Assembly (NCBI RefSeq): GCF_016545825.1
Contig: NC_052614.1
Location: 37,046,072 to 37,110,071 of the forward strand
Reading direction: 5' to 3'
Source of the DNA: Eucalyptus grandis
Lineage: Eukaryota > Streptophyta > Magnoliopsida > Myrtales > Myrtaceae
DNA: 64,000 bases
Positions 48,381 through 60,214 of this stretch are shown here, one piece after another. The translations under genes and the position numbers were made by a program. Position 1 is the stretch's first letter. Each line of letters starts with the position of its first letter. A model generated the notes under the pieces. The model saw nothing but the letters and a program-made list of their open reading frames with translations. It was not told where the DNA came from and ran no database searches.

Positions 48381-49334
48381 ATGGCTAGTATGTTGGCACC
48401 AGGACTTATGGAAGGGCAAAGCAACACAAGGCCACCATATTTTGATGGAAAGGAATACGACGTATGGAAGAACAAAATGAAAGCATTCTTAAGATCCAGA
48501 GATCTCTTACAATGGGATGTTGTGGAAAGAGGAATCAACCCCATTGCTGCGTCTACATCAAATAAGAATGGCAAAGACAAAAACACCAAAGCCCCCGCTC
48601 TTATGTCTCGGACGGAGTTGTCCAAAAGAGAAGCGCTTGATGCAAAAGCTATTTATTCTTTATATTGCGCTTTGTCTCTTGTTGAATATAACAGAATCTC
48701 TTCATGTGAAACAGCAAAAGAAGTTTGGGATAGACTTCATGTTACATATGAAGGGACCGATCGTGTAAAAGAGACAAAAGTAAACTTCTTGCTCGGCAAA
48801 TATGAATCCTTCAAGATGAAGCAAGGAGAGTCGATTGGAGATATGTTTAATCATTTTACAGAAATTGTAAACGGTTTGGCATATCAAGGTCATCCAATTT
48901 CTTCCCCAATGAAGGTCAACAAACTCTTGCGAGGTCTCTCAAAAGATTGGAACCATGTCAAGACCTCAATCCGGGAGACTCAGAGGATTATGTCACTCTC
49001 CGTTGATGAATTGATTGGCACTCTTCAATCCTATTAAGTGGAGCAACTCAACCATGAAGATCCTGAAGGTAAGAAGTCCATTGCTTTAATATCTAATGTT
49101 GTTTTTGATGAAACAGACTCGGAAAATGACATGGACGATGAAGAACTTGCCTTTATGGTCAAGAAATTCAAAAAGTTGAGTAGAAAAGGAAGGAAATTCG
49201 ATGGAAGAAAATACAAGCAGAATGGCCAGAAAAGAACAATGAAAGAAGATGATGTGCAAAGAAATATATGCTTGACGGCACATTCAGAATCCGAGTCCGA
49301 CTGCACACGAGACTCAGAATCGAGTCCGACTTAG
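48381..49334 (+). pseudogene. Copia Gag (UBN2), interrupted
   Basis: The first frame (48,381-49,037, 218 residues) has a DUF4219-type start (RPPYFDGKEYDVWKNKM) and a UBN2 domain (CETAKEVWDRLHVTYEGTD, then KMKQGESIGDMFNHFTEIVN). An in-frame TAA at 49,035 separates it from a same-frame continuation to 49,334, which ends in an acidic Ser-rich stretch. The CCHC zinc knuckle usual in this position is absent. The last frame break lies in a repeated GAGTCCGACT-type stretch. Gag would form particles for element RNA. Clade looks Tork/SIRE-like from memory. Confidence 0.75.
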
Positions 49335-50797
49335 ACACGACTCAGAATCTGATGAGGACATCGAGGAAATAAAGGAAAAGAAGAAGTTGGTAATGAATGT
49401 TTTTGGGCACATAATTCTCATTATGCTTGAAATTCGATATTATCATTTATTGATTCAGATTTTATAATGATCATATTTTGTTTTATTGAAGAAAGAATTG
49501 CATGATTTGTTTTTGTGATTCGAAATTTAATTTGATACGTGTGATCATTTTTGATATCATGCTTAAAGACAAAATAATTTATTTGGTTTAATTTTATACT
49601 CTCAGATGTAATCATATTTTGCAAAGTGAAAATCTGTTTTATGTGATGATGCAAGATATTTTTAGATATTCAAGGAATATTTGTTTATGGAGATTTCATA
49701 TTTAATCTAACGTCATGGAAGGATCCAAATTGATGGATACCAAAAAGGAAATGAGTTGATTGCAGGAAATTCTATAAGGGAAGAACGATCGTGAATCTAC
49801 GCAAATTTTGGTACAATCTGAAAAATATCTCCTACGAAAATTGGTAGTGATATTTTTTAAATCAATGGTATTTTTCTAACATATACCATGGGTAAGAGAA
49901 TATTTTTTATCCTACCTTGCAAATCTCTACGTGCATTTATCATGATTTTGGATGATTGTTTATTATATTGCGAATATATTTTGTCATAAATATAAGATAT
50001 TGCAATTTTGGCACGTGACAGAAATATTTATTTTCTTTATGCAAAATGCATATCTGAAATTTATGCTCAAGAAAATCTCTTTGATATTGAAAGATATTAC
50101 TGCATATTCATGGATATTCTTGCTATATTCTTAGAAGATATATTATATCTAGCAAGTTTGATCCGCAAATCAAAGGAAGATATTACGTGACATTTTTGCA
50201 AAGATGATTATCTATTATACAAGATTTTGCAGGTGACAATAAATCTTCCATATGAATTTTTGGAAAACTCGATCAGAAAACAATGAAGATTTTATTCTAT
50301 CTTCTGGAGGTTCAAAGATTCCATTCCTTATGCAAAATTTTGCAAATTGTTGAGGAAATCCCTTATGTGTCGTACGGAAGGTTGAATAGTTCTGAATTTT
50401 AATATCTGATAATTTTATATATGCTATTCAATTTATCTATTTGAAGAAAAGGGTATTATATATCACGTGGATATTATTACAGCTTATCTGTGCAAAAAGT
50501 TTGTTAAGTTTATGCAGGTTGAATTCGAGAAGAGCTTGATTGAAGAAAATAATTTTTTGCCTCGAATTTCAAAATGCAAGTGATCGTTGCGGATGTTGTT
50601 GCTACAAAGGAAATACTGGAAATATATTCTGTTCAACGTGCACAAGCAACAATTATTTCTATCCGCAAATGTTGTCATGATGACAGGGGGAGAAAGCAAA
50701 TCCAAAAGAAAAGGAAAAGAATCGTGATCATCTCAAAAAGGCAACAAATTGAGGGGGAGCTTTGATCAATTTTGGAAAAATCTTTTTGGATTGATTG
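49335..50797 (+). other. Non-coding interior of the copia element
   Basis: AT-rich, no pol motif on either strand. Purine-rich GGGGGAG motifs sit near 50,685 and 50,751, resembling the 3' non-coding part of SIRE/Tork-like elements. The interior resumes at 54,462-54,988 with two more such motifs. Confidence 0.55.
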
Positions 50798-51487
50798 TGT
50801 GACACCCCGAACCCTTCGCAGGTCGTCACCAGCGCCGGTGTTACATGTTTTACCATCTCTACCTCTTGGCTAAATTAAGCCTTGCCAGATTTCAGGCATT
50901 TTTTTTTTTTAAAGCGGTCCCATGCGCGACTCATAGCGGAAGCAAATTAAACATCTCCATCTCTCCCCTTACTAACCATGATACCAATACACACCAACTA
51001 AACATCAGGATTTTAAAAGATAAGCCAAGCCACTATTATTTACATAATATCGATGGGTTTTTCACGGGTCGATACAACAAAAGGAGACCAAGATTTTCAG
51101 CCACACTCGGCCTCATCCCAAAAAGATACTACGACCCCTCAAGAAGATCACATGTCATTTCCCCCATCCAACAGTGGCGGCTACTCCCAAAAAGACGACA
51201 CCAGCTCTCTACCCTTCACACAACCATCACACCCATCCAGGTGCATCGGGTGGTGGTGGCGGCAACATCCCCCTAAACACTCCGTCTCGGCGGACATGAA
51301 CAGACAAAAACTCCTGGATGACTGGGCCCCCAGCCAGGCCCACGTCGTACATGACCAGCACACGCACTCGCATAAATGTCAGTCCAGGGATAGTGACGCA
51401 GTCGATCTCCGTACAATCTACTTCTACATCTGACGGAATACCATAGAAGGTGCCTCGCGTGACGGTAGGAAGCGGCATCTTTCTAAT

Positions 51488-51596
51488 CTGAAATGTTATC
51501 CCCAAAAGGGGTGAGTACAACCACTCAGCAGATAGGGAAATCCAATAACATTCCAATGCATCATACATATCATCACACGTTGCAAGCATCACTTAC
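51488..51596 (-). other. Candidate leader intron in the solo LTR
   Basis: Donor CAAG/GTAAGT and acceptor AACATTTCAG on the minus strand, 109 bp apart. Homologous to 37,001-37,110. Confidence 0.45.
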
Positions 51597-51611
51597 CTTG
51601 TAACCATGCAT

Positions 51612-51950
51612 ATCATGCATCATCACATTAGCCATGCATCACCATGCATATCACATCATATCATCATTAGCCATGCATCACCATGCATATCATATCATCG
51701 TTAGCCATGCATCACCATGCATATCACATCATCATCATTAGCCATGCATCACCATGCATATCACATCATATCATCATTAGCCATGCATCACCATGCATAT
51801 CATATCATCATTAGCCATGCATCACCATGCATATCACATCATATCATCATTAGCCATGCATCACCATGCATATCATATCATCATCATTAGCCATGCATCA
51901 CCATGCATATCATATCATCATTAGCCATGCATCACCATGCATATCACATC
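51612..51950. repeat. Minisatellite, about 35-40-bp unit, in the solo LTR
   Basis: About nine units of 'attagccatgcatcacc' followed by 'atgcatatcayatcat', placed just beyond the intron-like segment, where the 36-39 kb LTR has its CAT array. Confidence 0.9.
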
Positions 51951-52035
51951 ATAGATCAATTTCCACTTTTACTTATCAATTGATCCCCACATTATCTTTT
52001 CTCAAATCATCAAATTCACCATCATCACCATCCCT

Positions 52036-52290
52036 TCGGCAGAAACCTCCGACAAGGATCCCAAGATTCCAGCCATCTCATGGCCACCGGGCTTCCGGCC
52101 CCCACATTCGGGCATCTCGCATCTCAACTAGCATCACGAGGCATTCCCTTCGGGCAGAAACCTCCGATGTGGCTTCCGCCTTTACCCTTCTAACCGGGAT
52201 CTCGCACCTAATCCCGGCATCGCGAGTCACTCCCTTCGGGCAGAAACCTCCGATTGTGGCTTCCGGCCCCCACATTCCGGGCATCCTGAA
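52036..52290. repeat. GC-richer tandem repeat in the solo LTR
   Basis: About three imperfect units of roughly 105-115 bp marked by 'cccttcgggcagaaacctcc' and GGGCATC words. Related words occur at 37,640-37,830. Confidence 0.7.
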
Positions 52291-52399
52291 ACTCCCAGGG
52301 AATCTCTGGAATTACGCCACCAGGCCACCAGACAACATCCTCCGCCACAACCTCTTACTCACATACCACTTTCCACTTTTATCATCCTTTTCATTTTAT

Positions 52400-52670
52400 T
52401 ATTTTATGGCATATGATTTACATACATGCATCACAATTCATGATCATTCATACATCAATGCCATATAACAATACATCATAATTCATGATCATACATGTAT
52501 CAATGTCATATAGCAATGCATCATAATTCATGATCATTCATACATCAGTGCCATATAACAATACATCATAATTCATGATCATACATGTATCAATGTCATA
52601 TATCAATGCATCATAATTCATGATCATTCATACATCAGTGCCATATAACAATACATCATAATTCAATGGA
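52400..52670. repeat. Minisatellite, about 60-bp unit
   Basis: Four to five units of 'catcataattcatgatcat' followed by 'acatcartgccatataacaa'. Confidence 0.85.
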
Positions 52671-52949
52671 ATACATGGCTAATAAAATAATCCACTTTTT
52701 ATTTTATTATTATTTTATTATTATATTTATTTATTTTCATAAATAAATATTATATTTAATATTTATGATTTTCCAAAATCATAATATTCAAACAATCATT
52801 AAACAAACAATTAAAATCACAATTTCACACAAATTCATGGCCAAATTTGCATTTCACATAATTTCCACAAAATACACACAATATTCGGATAATGGCCAGA
52901 TTACACAGTTTTCGAATTAATTCAATTAAAATACTCATATGACCTCCGA

Positions 52950-53565
52950 AAATTCCCAAATTTTACAGGGTGATAGAAAACACATTTTCGTGCACTTTTC
53001 ATGAAGAACCCTAAGCCAAATTATTTTTATATTAATTTATACAACTCCATGAAGCTTCTGGAACGTCTACCGTTTCGTCCAGAACGTACATCACCGAAAA
53101 ACTTAGGTTTGACCCATCAAATCTCTTTCGTTTCTTATGAAATTCTAGTATGTTATGTATCAATGTGTGCTTTACAAGTTTCATGAAGAGATCTAGGTTA
53201 AATAACCAAAGTATGATCTTCTTTTAAGTCCTTGAAGTCTCGGGTGTCTCGGTTCACTTCAACAGAACCAAACGTCTCAAAGATCTAGCCGATTACCTAG
53301 GCTATACTTGTTCATTTCTCTTCAAATTTGATTATGTTGTATTTTAGGATGTTACCAACAACTTCTATGAAGACAACAAAGTGAGATCTCCAACAGAAAT
53401 CAACATGCAACCAAGAAATCAACAAAAGGTCAGTAGGAAATTCGCAGATCTAAAGCCTCCGTAAAATAGAACTTTTGACCCCTCATATCACCATCGTTTT
53501 CCATGAAATTAGATTATGTCATACCTCAAGATGTTAGCTTCAACTTTCATGAAGACACCAAAGCC
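52950..53565 (-). repeat. ~182-bp periodic motif in the solo LTR
   Basis: Four copies, TGAAG at 53,002, 53,184, 53,368 and 53,550 (spacings 182, 184, 182). The same motif and phase relation as at 38,381-38,927. Confidence 0.8.
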
Positions 53566-53933
53566 AAAATCACACTCCAAATACACATGCAAGCTCGAAT
53601 AAGAAACTGTCTACCACAAACCGAACGGAAACAGCCACATTACATGAACACATGCAACCCTTGCTTGGTATTTCGCCCCAAAACACCCCTAAAACCGAAC
53701 ATGCAACCATCAAAACAACATGCAAGAGAAGTTATGGACCCCACTTGCCTCCAAAATGAACGAACAGCAAGCACAAGGCGGCGTACGGTGGTCGGACTAG
53801 GCGGACGTACGGCGGACGGGCGGCTCCCTCCTTCCTCTTCCTCTCGGCCTCTCTTCCGCTCAAGCTCTCTCTCGCACACCTCTCTCTTTGGACGGAAATG
53901 AAGCAATCAACCGGCCATTTCTCTCTCCTAATC

Positions 53934-53945
53934 CCTTTTTATACT
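53934..53945 (-). promoter_or_regulatory. TATA box of the solo LTR
   Basis: AGTATAAAAAGG on the minus strand, followed by GA-rich leader. It matches the position of 39,307. Confidence 0.55.
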
Positions 53946-54988
53946 CCCCCTAGGCTCATCATAGGTAATGATTGATCCACCACACCTATGGCCAATGCAT
54001 GAGGACTTGTCTTGCCACTTGTCATTTCTATTTTTGAAATTTGAATTTCAATGGGCTTGGGCTTAGGCCCAACCGGCCATTCCCCCTTGGGCTGGTCGAC
54101 AGCCACCTATTGGGCCCTAATGGCCTACTAGCTTGGCCCACCAAGCTCTAGGCTAATGGGTCCAAGGCCCATTTCGAAGATAACCCTATTTTCTCTTCTT
54201 TTTCTTTTTTTTTTTTGAATTCCTTTTTATAAATATTTCTAAATTCAAATTTCATCTTGGCCAAAGTCTTGGGATATTTCAATTATTGAAATTTAAATCA
54301 TATGGCCAAGCATTTAAATTTAAATTTCCACAACACAAGCAAAATTCATCAAATTAAAAGACAAATTGGCTAAAGCATAGGCCATAAAATTCTATCACCT
54401 AATTAAAGACATTTAACACACCTTAAGGCTTGGCTTTGAATTTCCGGGATGCCACAGATTGTGATCTTATTATGGATGGAAGGAAAGGTAAATGTGTCAG
54501 AATTTATTCTAAAAAATCCGATTAGTGCATCTTTTATTACCTTTTGTCATTAACAAATCTCTTACTGATATTATCATTTTATTATGACAAAAAGGGTACG
54601 TGAATTTCATGATGCATCTGTGATTTTTATTGGATATTTGCTGATATATTTAATCGAAGTGAGCTATATTGCATATCTTTAATATTCGATAAAAGCTGAT
54701 TTTTGGAAATTGTGATTCATGCAAGATATTTGTTATCATTCTCTACGTGAATCCATTATTATAGACTTTTTGATTATGAAAAAAAGGGGGAGAAGATATG
54801 AATATGCATATGTGCTGATTGGTTAATATTATATTATCTATGGCATAATATTGAGCTGCGATTATTTTCTATATATTATTATGCTCAATTTATTTGCTAT
54901 TTTCTGATATCCTTTGATTTAAATTAAAAGCATGTTTACAAATCTGCATATTCAGAGATTGTTTTGTTATCATCAAAAAGGGTGAGAT

Positions 54989-56183
54989 TGTTAGGGAAAT
55001 CCCTTATGATGTTTTGAAGATGACAAAATAAATCAAAGGCTACTAACATGTTTGATGGTTGAGTAATAGACCATGCAGATGTTAGAACATGTAGAGGATA
55101 TTATCAAAGTCAGAAGACGACCAGAAGACTGAACGTAACACATGTCCAAAATATATTTTGAAGATTTCCAGACTTCTGTGTCAAAGTCTGAAGACTGCTA
55201 GACTCAAGACTCAAAGCCTGAAGACTGCCAGACTCAAGACTCAAAGTCTAAAGACTGCCAGACTTTAGTATCAAAGTCTGTTCTACATCAGAAGTCTGTC
55301 AACTCTGACTAATTCCAGACTGAACGTGAATGATGAACCAGAAGACAGACTATGCTGAAGATGAACCAGAAGACAGACTCTATGCTGAAGCTGAACTGGG
55401 TACAGACCTTAAAGCTAAATGTTCGAAGCGAGATATGTTCGACCCAGATTGTAAAGTCTACAGACCCAGATTTTAAAGTCTACAGACTCAGATTGTAAAG
55501 TCTATGGCTATCAGACTTTACATCCAGATTTGACAGAACGTAACTTAAGCCCAATCACACAACGGCTAGTGATTTGGTTTGGATTCCACATCAAGATTGA
55601 TTTGATTGATTCAATCTAATTGATTGACAATTGGATGTTGAAGACAAGAACTTTCTATACGAAGAAGCTTTACTTATGGAAACCAAGATTTCGTTTGTAT
55701 GGGCGATCGGAATCAATTTGGGATTTTACCTTTGTCACTCAACGGCTACCAAATCTTCTAAGATACAGAGCTGTCCAATGGGTATATTGGAAGACGATTC
55801 TCCGGGATGCTGTCCAACGGGTAGTTTGGAAGTGGAGGAGTATTTAAGGAGATCATGGACCGATGAGCAAGTAAGAGACGGAGCGTAGAATTTATAATTC
55901 CAAAGTCCGAGCGACCTTCGATCATATAGTTGTCTCTTGAGAGCTTAAACGTTTGTGATCGTGAGAGAAATACCAAAAGAGTGACTTAGTGAGATAGTGT
56001 GATCTACTACTAAGTGTTTGCACTCGAAGTTGTAATCTCTTGTTGATTGCATAGTGGAATCCAGCCAAGAAGGATGTTAGCGTGGGAGAGTGGACGTAGG
56101 CTTGGATTAAGCCGAACCACTATAAATCTTGTGTTCTTATTCTCTTCCCTAACTCCTTTATTTTGTTCATACTAGCACTCTCA
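54989..56183 (+). repeat. Copia 3' LTR
   Basis: 1,195 bp, same ends as 47,126-48,316. Differences between the pair cluster at CTG/CAG sites (see findings). Confidence 0.9.
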
Positions 56184-56349
56184 GTATGTCATATAGATAT
56201 CATCATGTGTTAATTATAAGTGAATTAATGTTGATCACGGTGATTTACATCCAATGAAAACACATCATAAAGATCACGTGGTCTTTATAATCATCACGAG
56301 CACTTACACTCAATGATAGTTTTGGGATTACCCAAGTTCATGGGAATGT

Positions 56350-56714
56350 TTCTCCAACGCTTCTCTCTTTCCACCTCAAAAATCCGCCGCCACAGTGCGC
56401 TCCGACTTGTACCGGAGGGAGAGCACGTGGCCATTCTCGAGCTCCGCGATTGACAGGCCATAGTTCATCTCCATTGGCTCATTAGTGAGTGCCTCGGTGA
56501 GCTCGCAACTCACTACAATAGCGTCGTCGCCATCACTGCAGCCAAGCAGTTCAAGTCAAGCGCATTGAAAGAAGAGCTAACGGAGCTCTCTCAGGTCATT
56601 AGTGACTTGTCCATGTGCAGTAACATCTCCAGAGAGTTGCGAAGGCTCACGAGCTTCTTGAAGATGGAGAACAACGACTACAAGACAGAAGAAAAGAAGA
56701 AAGGAGTAATTTAA
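56350..56714 (+). pseudogene. Unidentified coding relic
   Basis: With one stop (near 56,450) the plus strand reads a protein-like stretch: HVAILELRD, then ELATHYNSVVAITAAKQFKSS, then LKEELTELSQVISDLSMCSNISRELRRLTSFL, ending at TAA 56,712. Balanced composition and amphipathic Leu/Glu spacing look like the helical C-terminus of a host protein rather than a transposon. I cannot name the family. No start, no introns recognised. It lies just beyond the copia insertion and could be the cut end of an old gene copy. Confidence 0.35.
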
Positions 56715-56825
56715 GGTTTTGACTTTTAGGGACTGTCATTTTTTTAGTGATGGACACCCCAAATGTCAAACTTGATACAGTTGGATATTCAAGTGTCAAA
56801 ATCAGAGAAGAAATTGACAATTATA

Positions 56826-58501
56826 GTCTATTTCGGGACAAAATTTCTTTTCAAAAATAGTTTTTTTCTAATTTTATTACCTAAACCAATTTCTGAATAA
56901 AACAGCGTGTTTAGGTTCTATACAAAATTTTTATTTCCAAAAAAAAAAAGGGGGGGAATGCGTTTGGTACAAATCACAAATTTCTTTGTGCTATAGAATT
57001 TCTTTTAATATTTTTAATACTTTTACTCTTTTCTTTTTTTTTTCTCTCTTCTTTCTCCTCCTTTAGTTGGCAAGAGTGCACGATCAATGGCAGCGGCAAG
57101 TGGCGGGCAACCAATGATAGCAAGCGGCAAGTCTCCATTAGAAGAGAAAGAAGAATAAAAGAATAAAATAAAAAAAGAAAAAATACTTATTTCTAGAAAT
57201 TATTTCCGGGAACAAGAAATTACTTATCTCTACTTCTTGTTTATATTCCAAATGTATTCCCTAACCACTTTTTATTTGATGGAATAGAAAAGTTAAAGGT
57301 CTATTTGGTAACATTTCTATTATGGGGAACATTTTATTTTTAGAGATTTTGTTTTATTCCCCAAAACAATTATGAACAAAACAATGTGTTTGATATCTAT
57401 ACAAAATTTATGTTCTTAGAATAGGAAAAAAATAGGAATACGTTTGGTATGAATCACAAAATTTTTGTGCCATAGAATTTCTTTTAATATTTTAATACTT
57501 TTTTCTCCTTTTTTCCTCTCTTTTTTTTCTCCTCTTCTAGTTCACGGCAGTGGCCATTGATGGTAGTAGTCAATGATCGGCAATGGCGGGTGGTGAGTCT
57601 CCATTAGAAGAGGAAGAAGAAGAAAATAAAAAAAAGAAAAAGAAAATGACTTATTTCTATAAATTATTCATGAGAATAAGAAGTTACTTTTTTCTACTTT
57701 GATTTCTATTTCAAATTTATTCTCTCATTACTTTTCTATTCCAAGGAATAGAAAAATTAAACTGTTTAGTAACATTTTTGTTATGAGGAACAATTTCCTT
57801 TAAAAATAGTTTTTTTTTTATTTCTATTCTTTGGAACAATTTCTAAGTAAAACAACGCGTTTAGTAACTACATAAAATTTATATTCCGAAAATAAAAAAA
57901 GAACAAGAATACATTTGGTACAATTTTAAAAAAATTTGTGCAGTAGAATTTCTTTTAATTCTTTAATAACTTTTTTTAGAATTTTCTTTATTTTCTCTTT
58001 TCCCCTCTTTTTTCTCCTTTAGCTACCAGTGACAGCAGTGGGAAGTGGGCTAGTGGCTACGATCGGCGGATGGCAATGGGTAGTGGCGGGCGACTGGCAA
58101 TGCCTGACGATTGATGGCTAGTGATGACAAGTTTCCACCAGTTGATTAGAAGAGGAAGAAGATTTTTTTTTTTTTAAAAAAGAGAAAGAAAAGACTTATT
58201 TCTAGAAATTATTCCTAAGAATAATAAGTTTTTTTTTTTTTTTTTTTTTACTTCTTATTTTTGTTCCACATCTATTCTCCAGACACTTTCCTATTCCAAA
58301 GAATAGAAAAATTAATTGACATCACTAAACTGATTTCTGTTCTTTTTTATTCCAAGGAGCAAAAGATTGGAAATTGAAAAGAGTAGAATTGTTGTCATAT
58401 GCCCCCTAATTGACCTTACAAAATGGATTTCTATTCTTTTTCTATTCTGAGGAACAAAAGAGAAAAAAAAAGTAATAACAATGTTACCATATAGGCCCTA
58501 A
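56826..58501. mobile_element. Three tandem MITE-like units
   Basis: Units of about 470 bp start near 56,826, 57,299 and 57,758. Each has 'ctatttggtaacatttct'-type start, 'ggaacaatttct', 'cgtttggta' and 'tagaatttcttttaat' blocks, a GC-richer island with 'ggcggg', and 'ccattagaagag'. The far end (58,470-58,501) carries the start inverted, so the array as a whole has terminal inverted repeats. No coding frame. Confidence 0.55.
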
Positions 58502-58557
58502 GACTCAAGTGGCTATTCTCCTAAGATACAATGTGTATTTTTCTTTATTCAGCAATG

Positions 58558-59604
<1,047 letters not shown>

Positions 59605-59694
59605 AAGCCAAATTGGGAAAAAAAAGGATAAAGCATCCGGTGAAATTGAATAATATTAGTGTAACAGGAAGGGCAAAAAGATAGACCTTACGCT

Positions 59695-59701
59695 TATAAA
59701 T
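59695..59701 (+). promoter_or_regulatory. Possible TATA box for the acyltransferase gene
   Basis: TATAAAT about 515 bp before the chosen start codon. A pyrimidine-rich stretch follows at 60,045-60,075. The distance is long, so a nearer, TATA-less start is possible. Confidence 0.25.
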
Positions 59702-60214
59702 TAATTGCAGCATCGAAACTTAGTCATAGAGGAAATAATCAAATGACCTGCTTATTAATAAACCTTACATTTAGAGAGTAGAAAAGAGGAGGCAAGAGAG
59801 AGAAACTTCCCCTCCGTTAGTTCTGGTAGTATACATTCATTGTACCTCATTAATTGTCAACAACCCCCTTTTGACATCTTTTCTGGCAGCATATCATTAA
59901 TTGTCACCAACCCTCTTATTTGACGTCTTATCTAGCACTATACACATGAAACTTCCCAATTTCTGACCGGTTCAAATGTTAACTTTAATATTTTGTCGTT
60001 GTGAGACGGAAGAAAGAGTATGTCACTTGAAACTTCCAAATTTTGGTCTTTCTTTCTTTTCCTCCCTTTTTCTTCATCAATTGTGATGCGTCTCCAAGAT
60101 CACCTCTCTCTCAAATTGTCCTCAATTTAGATGCAAAGTCAAGGGCTCACTTGTCATCCCCCGAAAAGTTGTCCTTCCGATACAACACTTGTTTCTCTAA
60201 CACAATCCAATGAA

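Larger units (their letters stand above)
50798..54456 (-). mobile_element. Tekay-like solo LTR, 3.66 kb, with TSD GATTG
   Basis: It starts TGTGACACCCCGAACCC and ends GGGATGCCACA, flanked exactly by GATTG (50,793-50,797 and 54,457-54,461). It is collinear with the LTR at 36,298-39,834, including the intron-like segment (51,488-51,596), satellites, the ~182-bp motif and the TATA box. It has neither gag nor pol, so it is a solo LTR formed by recombination. It is younger than its copia host. Confidence 0.9.
47126..56183 (+). mobile_element. Non-autonomous Ty1/copia element with gag only (TR-GAG-like)
   Basis: Two near-identical LTRs (47,126-48,316 and 54,989-56,183) are flanked by an exact GTATG (47,121-47,125 and 56,184-56,188). 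Inside are a perfect tRNA-iMet PBS, a copia Gag and a polypurine-like AAAAAGGGTGAGAT before the right LTR. No protease, integrase, RT or RNase H motif is seen. A solo gypsy LTR (50,798-54,456) interrupts the interior. Without it the element is about 5.4 kb. Movement would need enzymes from another copia element. Confidence 0.85.

Noticed and set aside
51612..51950. CRISPR-like regular repeats
   Set aside because: Plain minisatellite without unique spacers, in a plant retrotransposon LTR.
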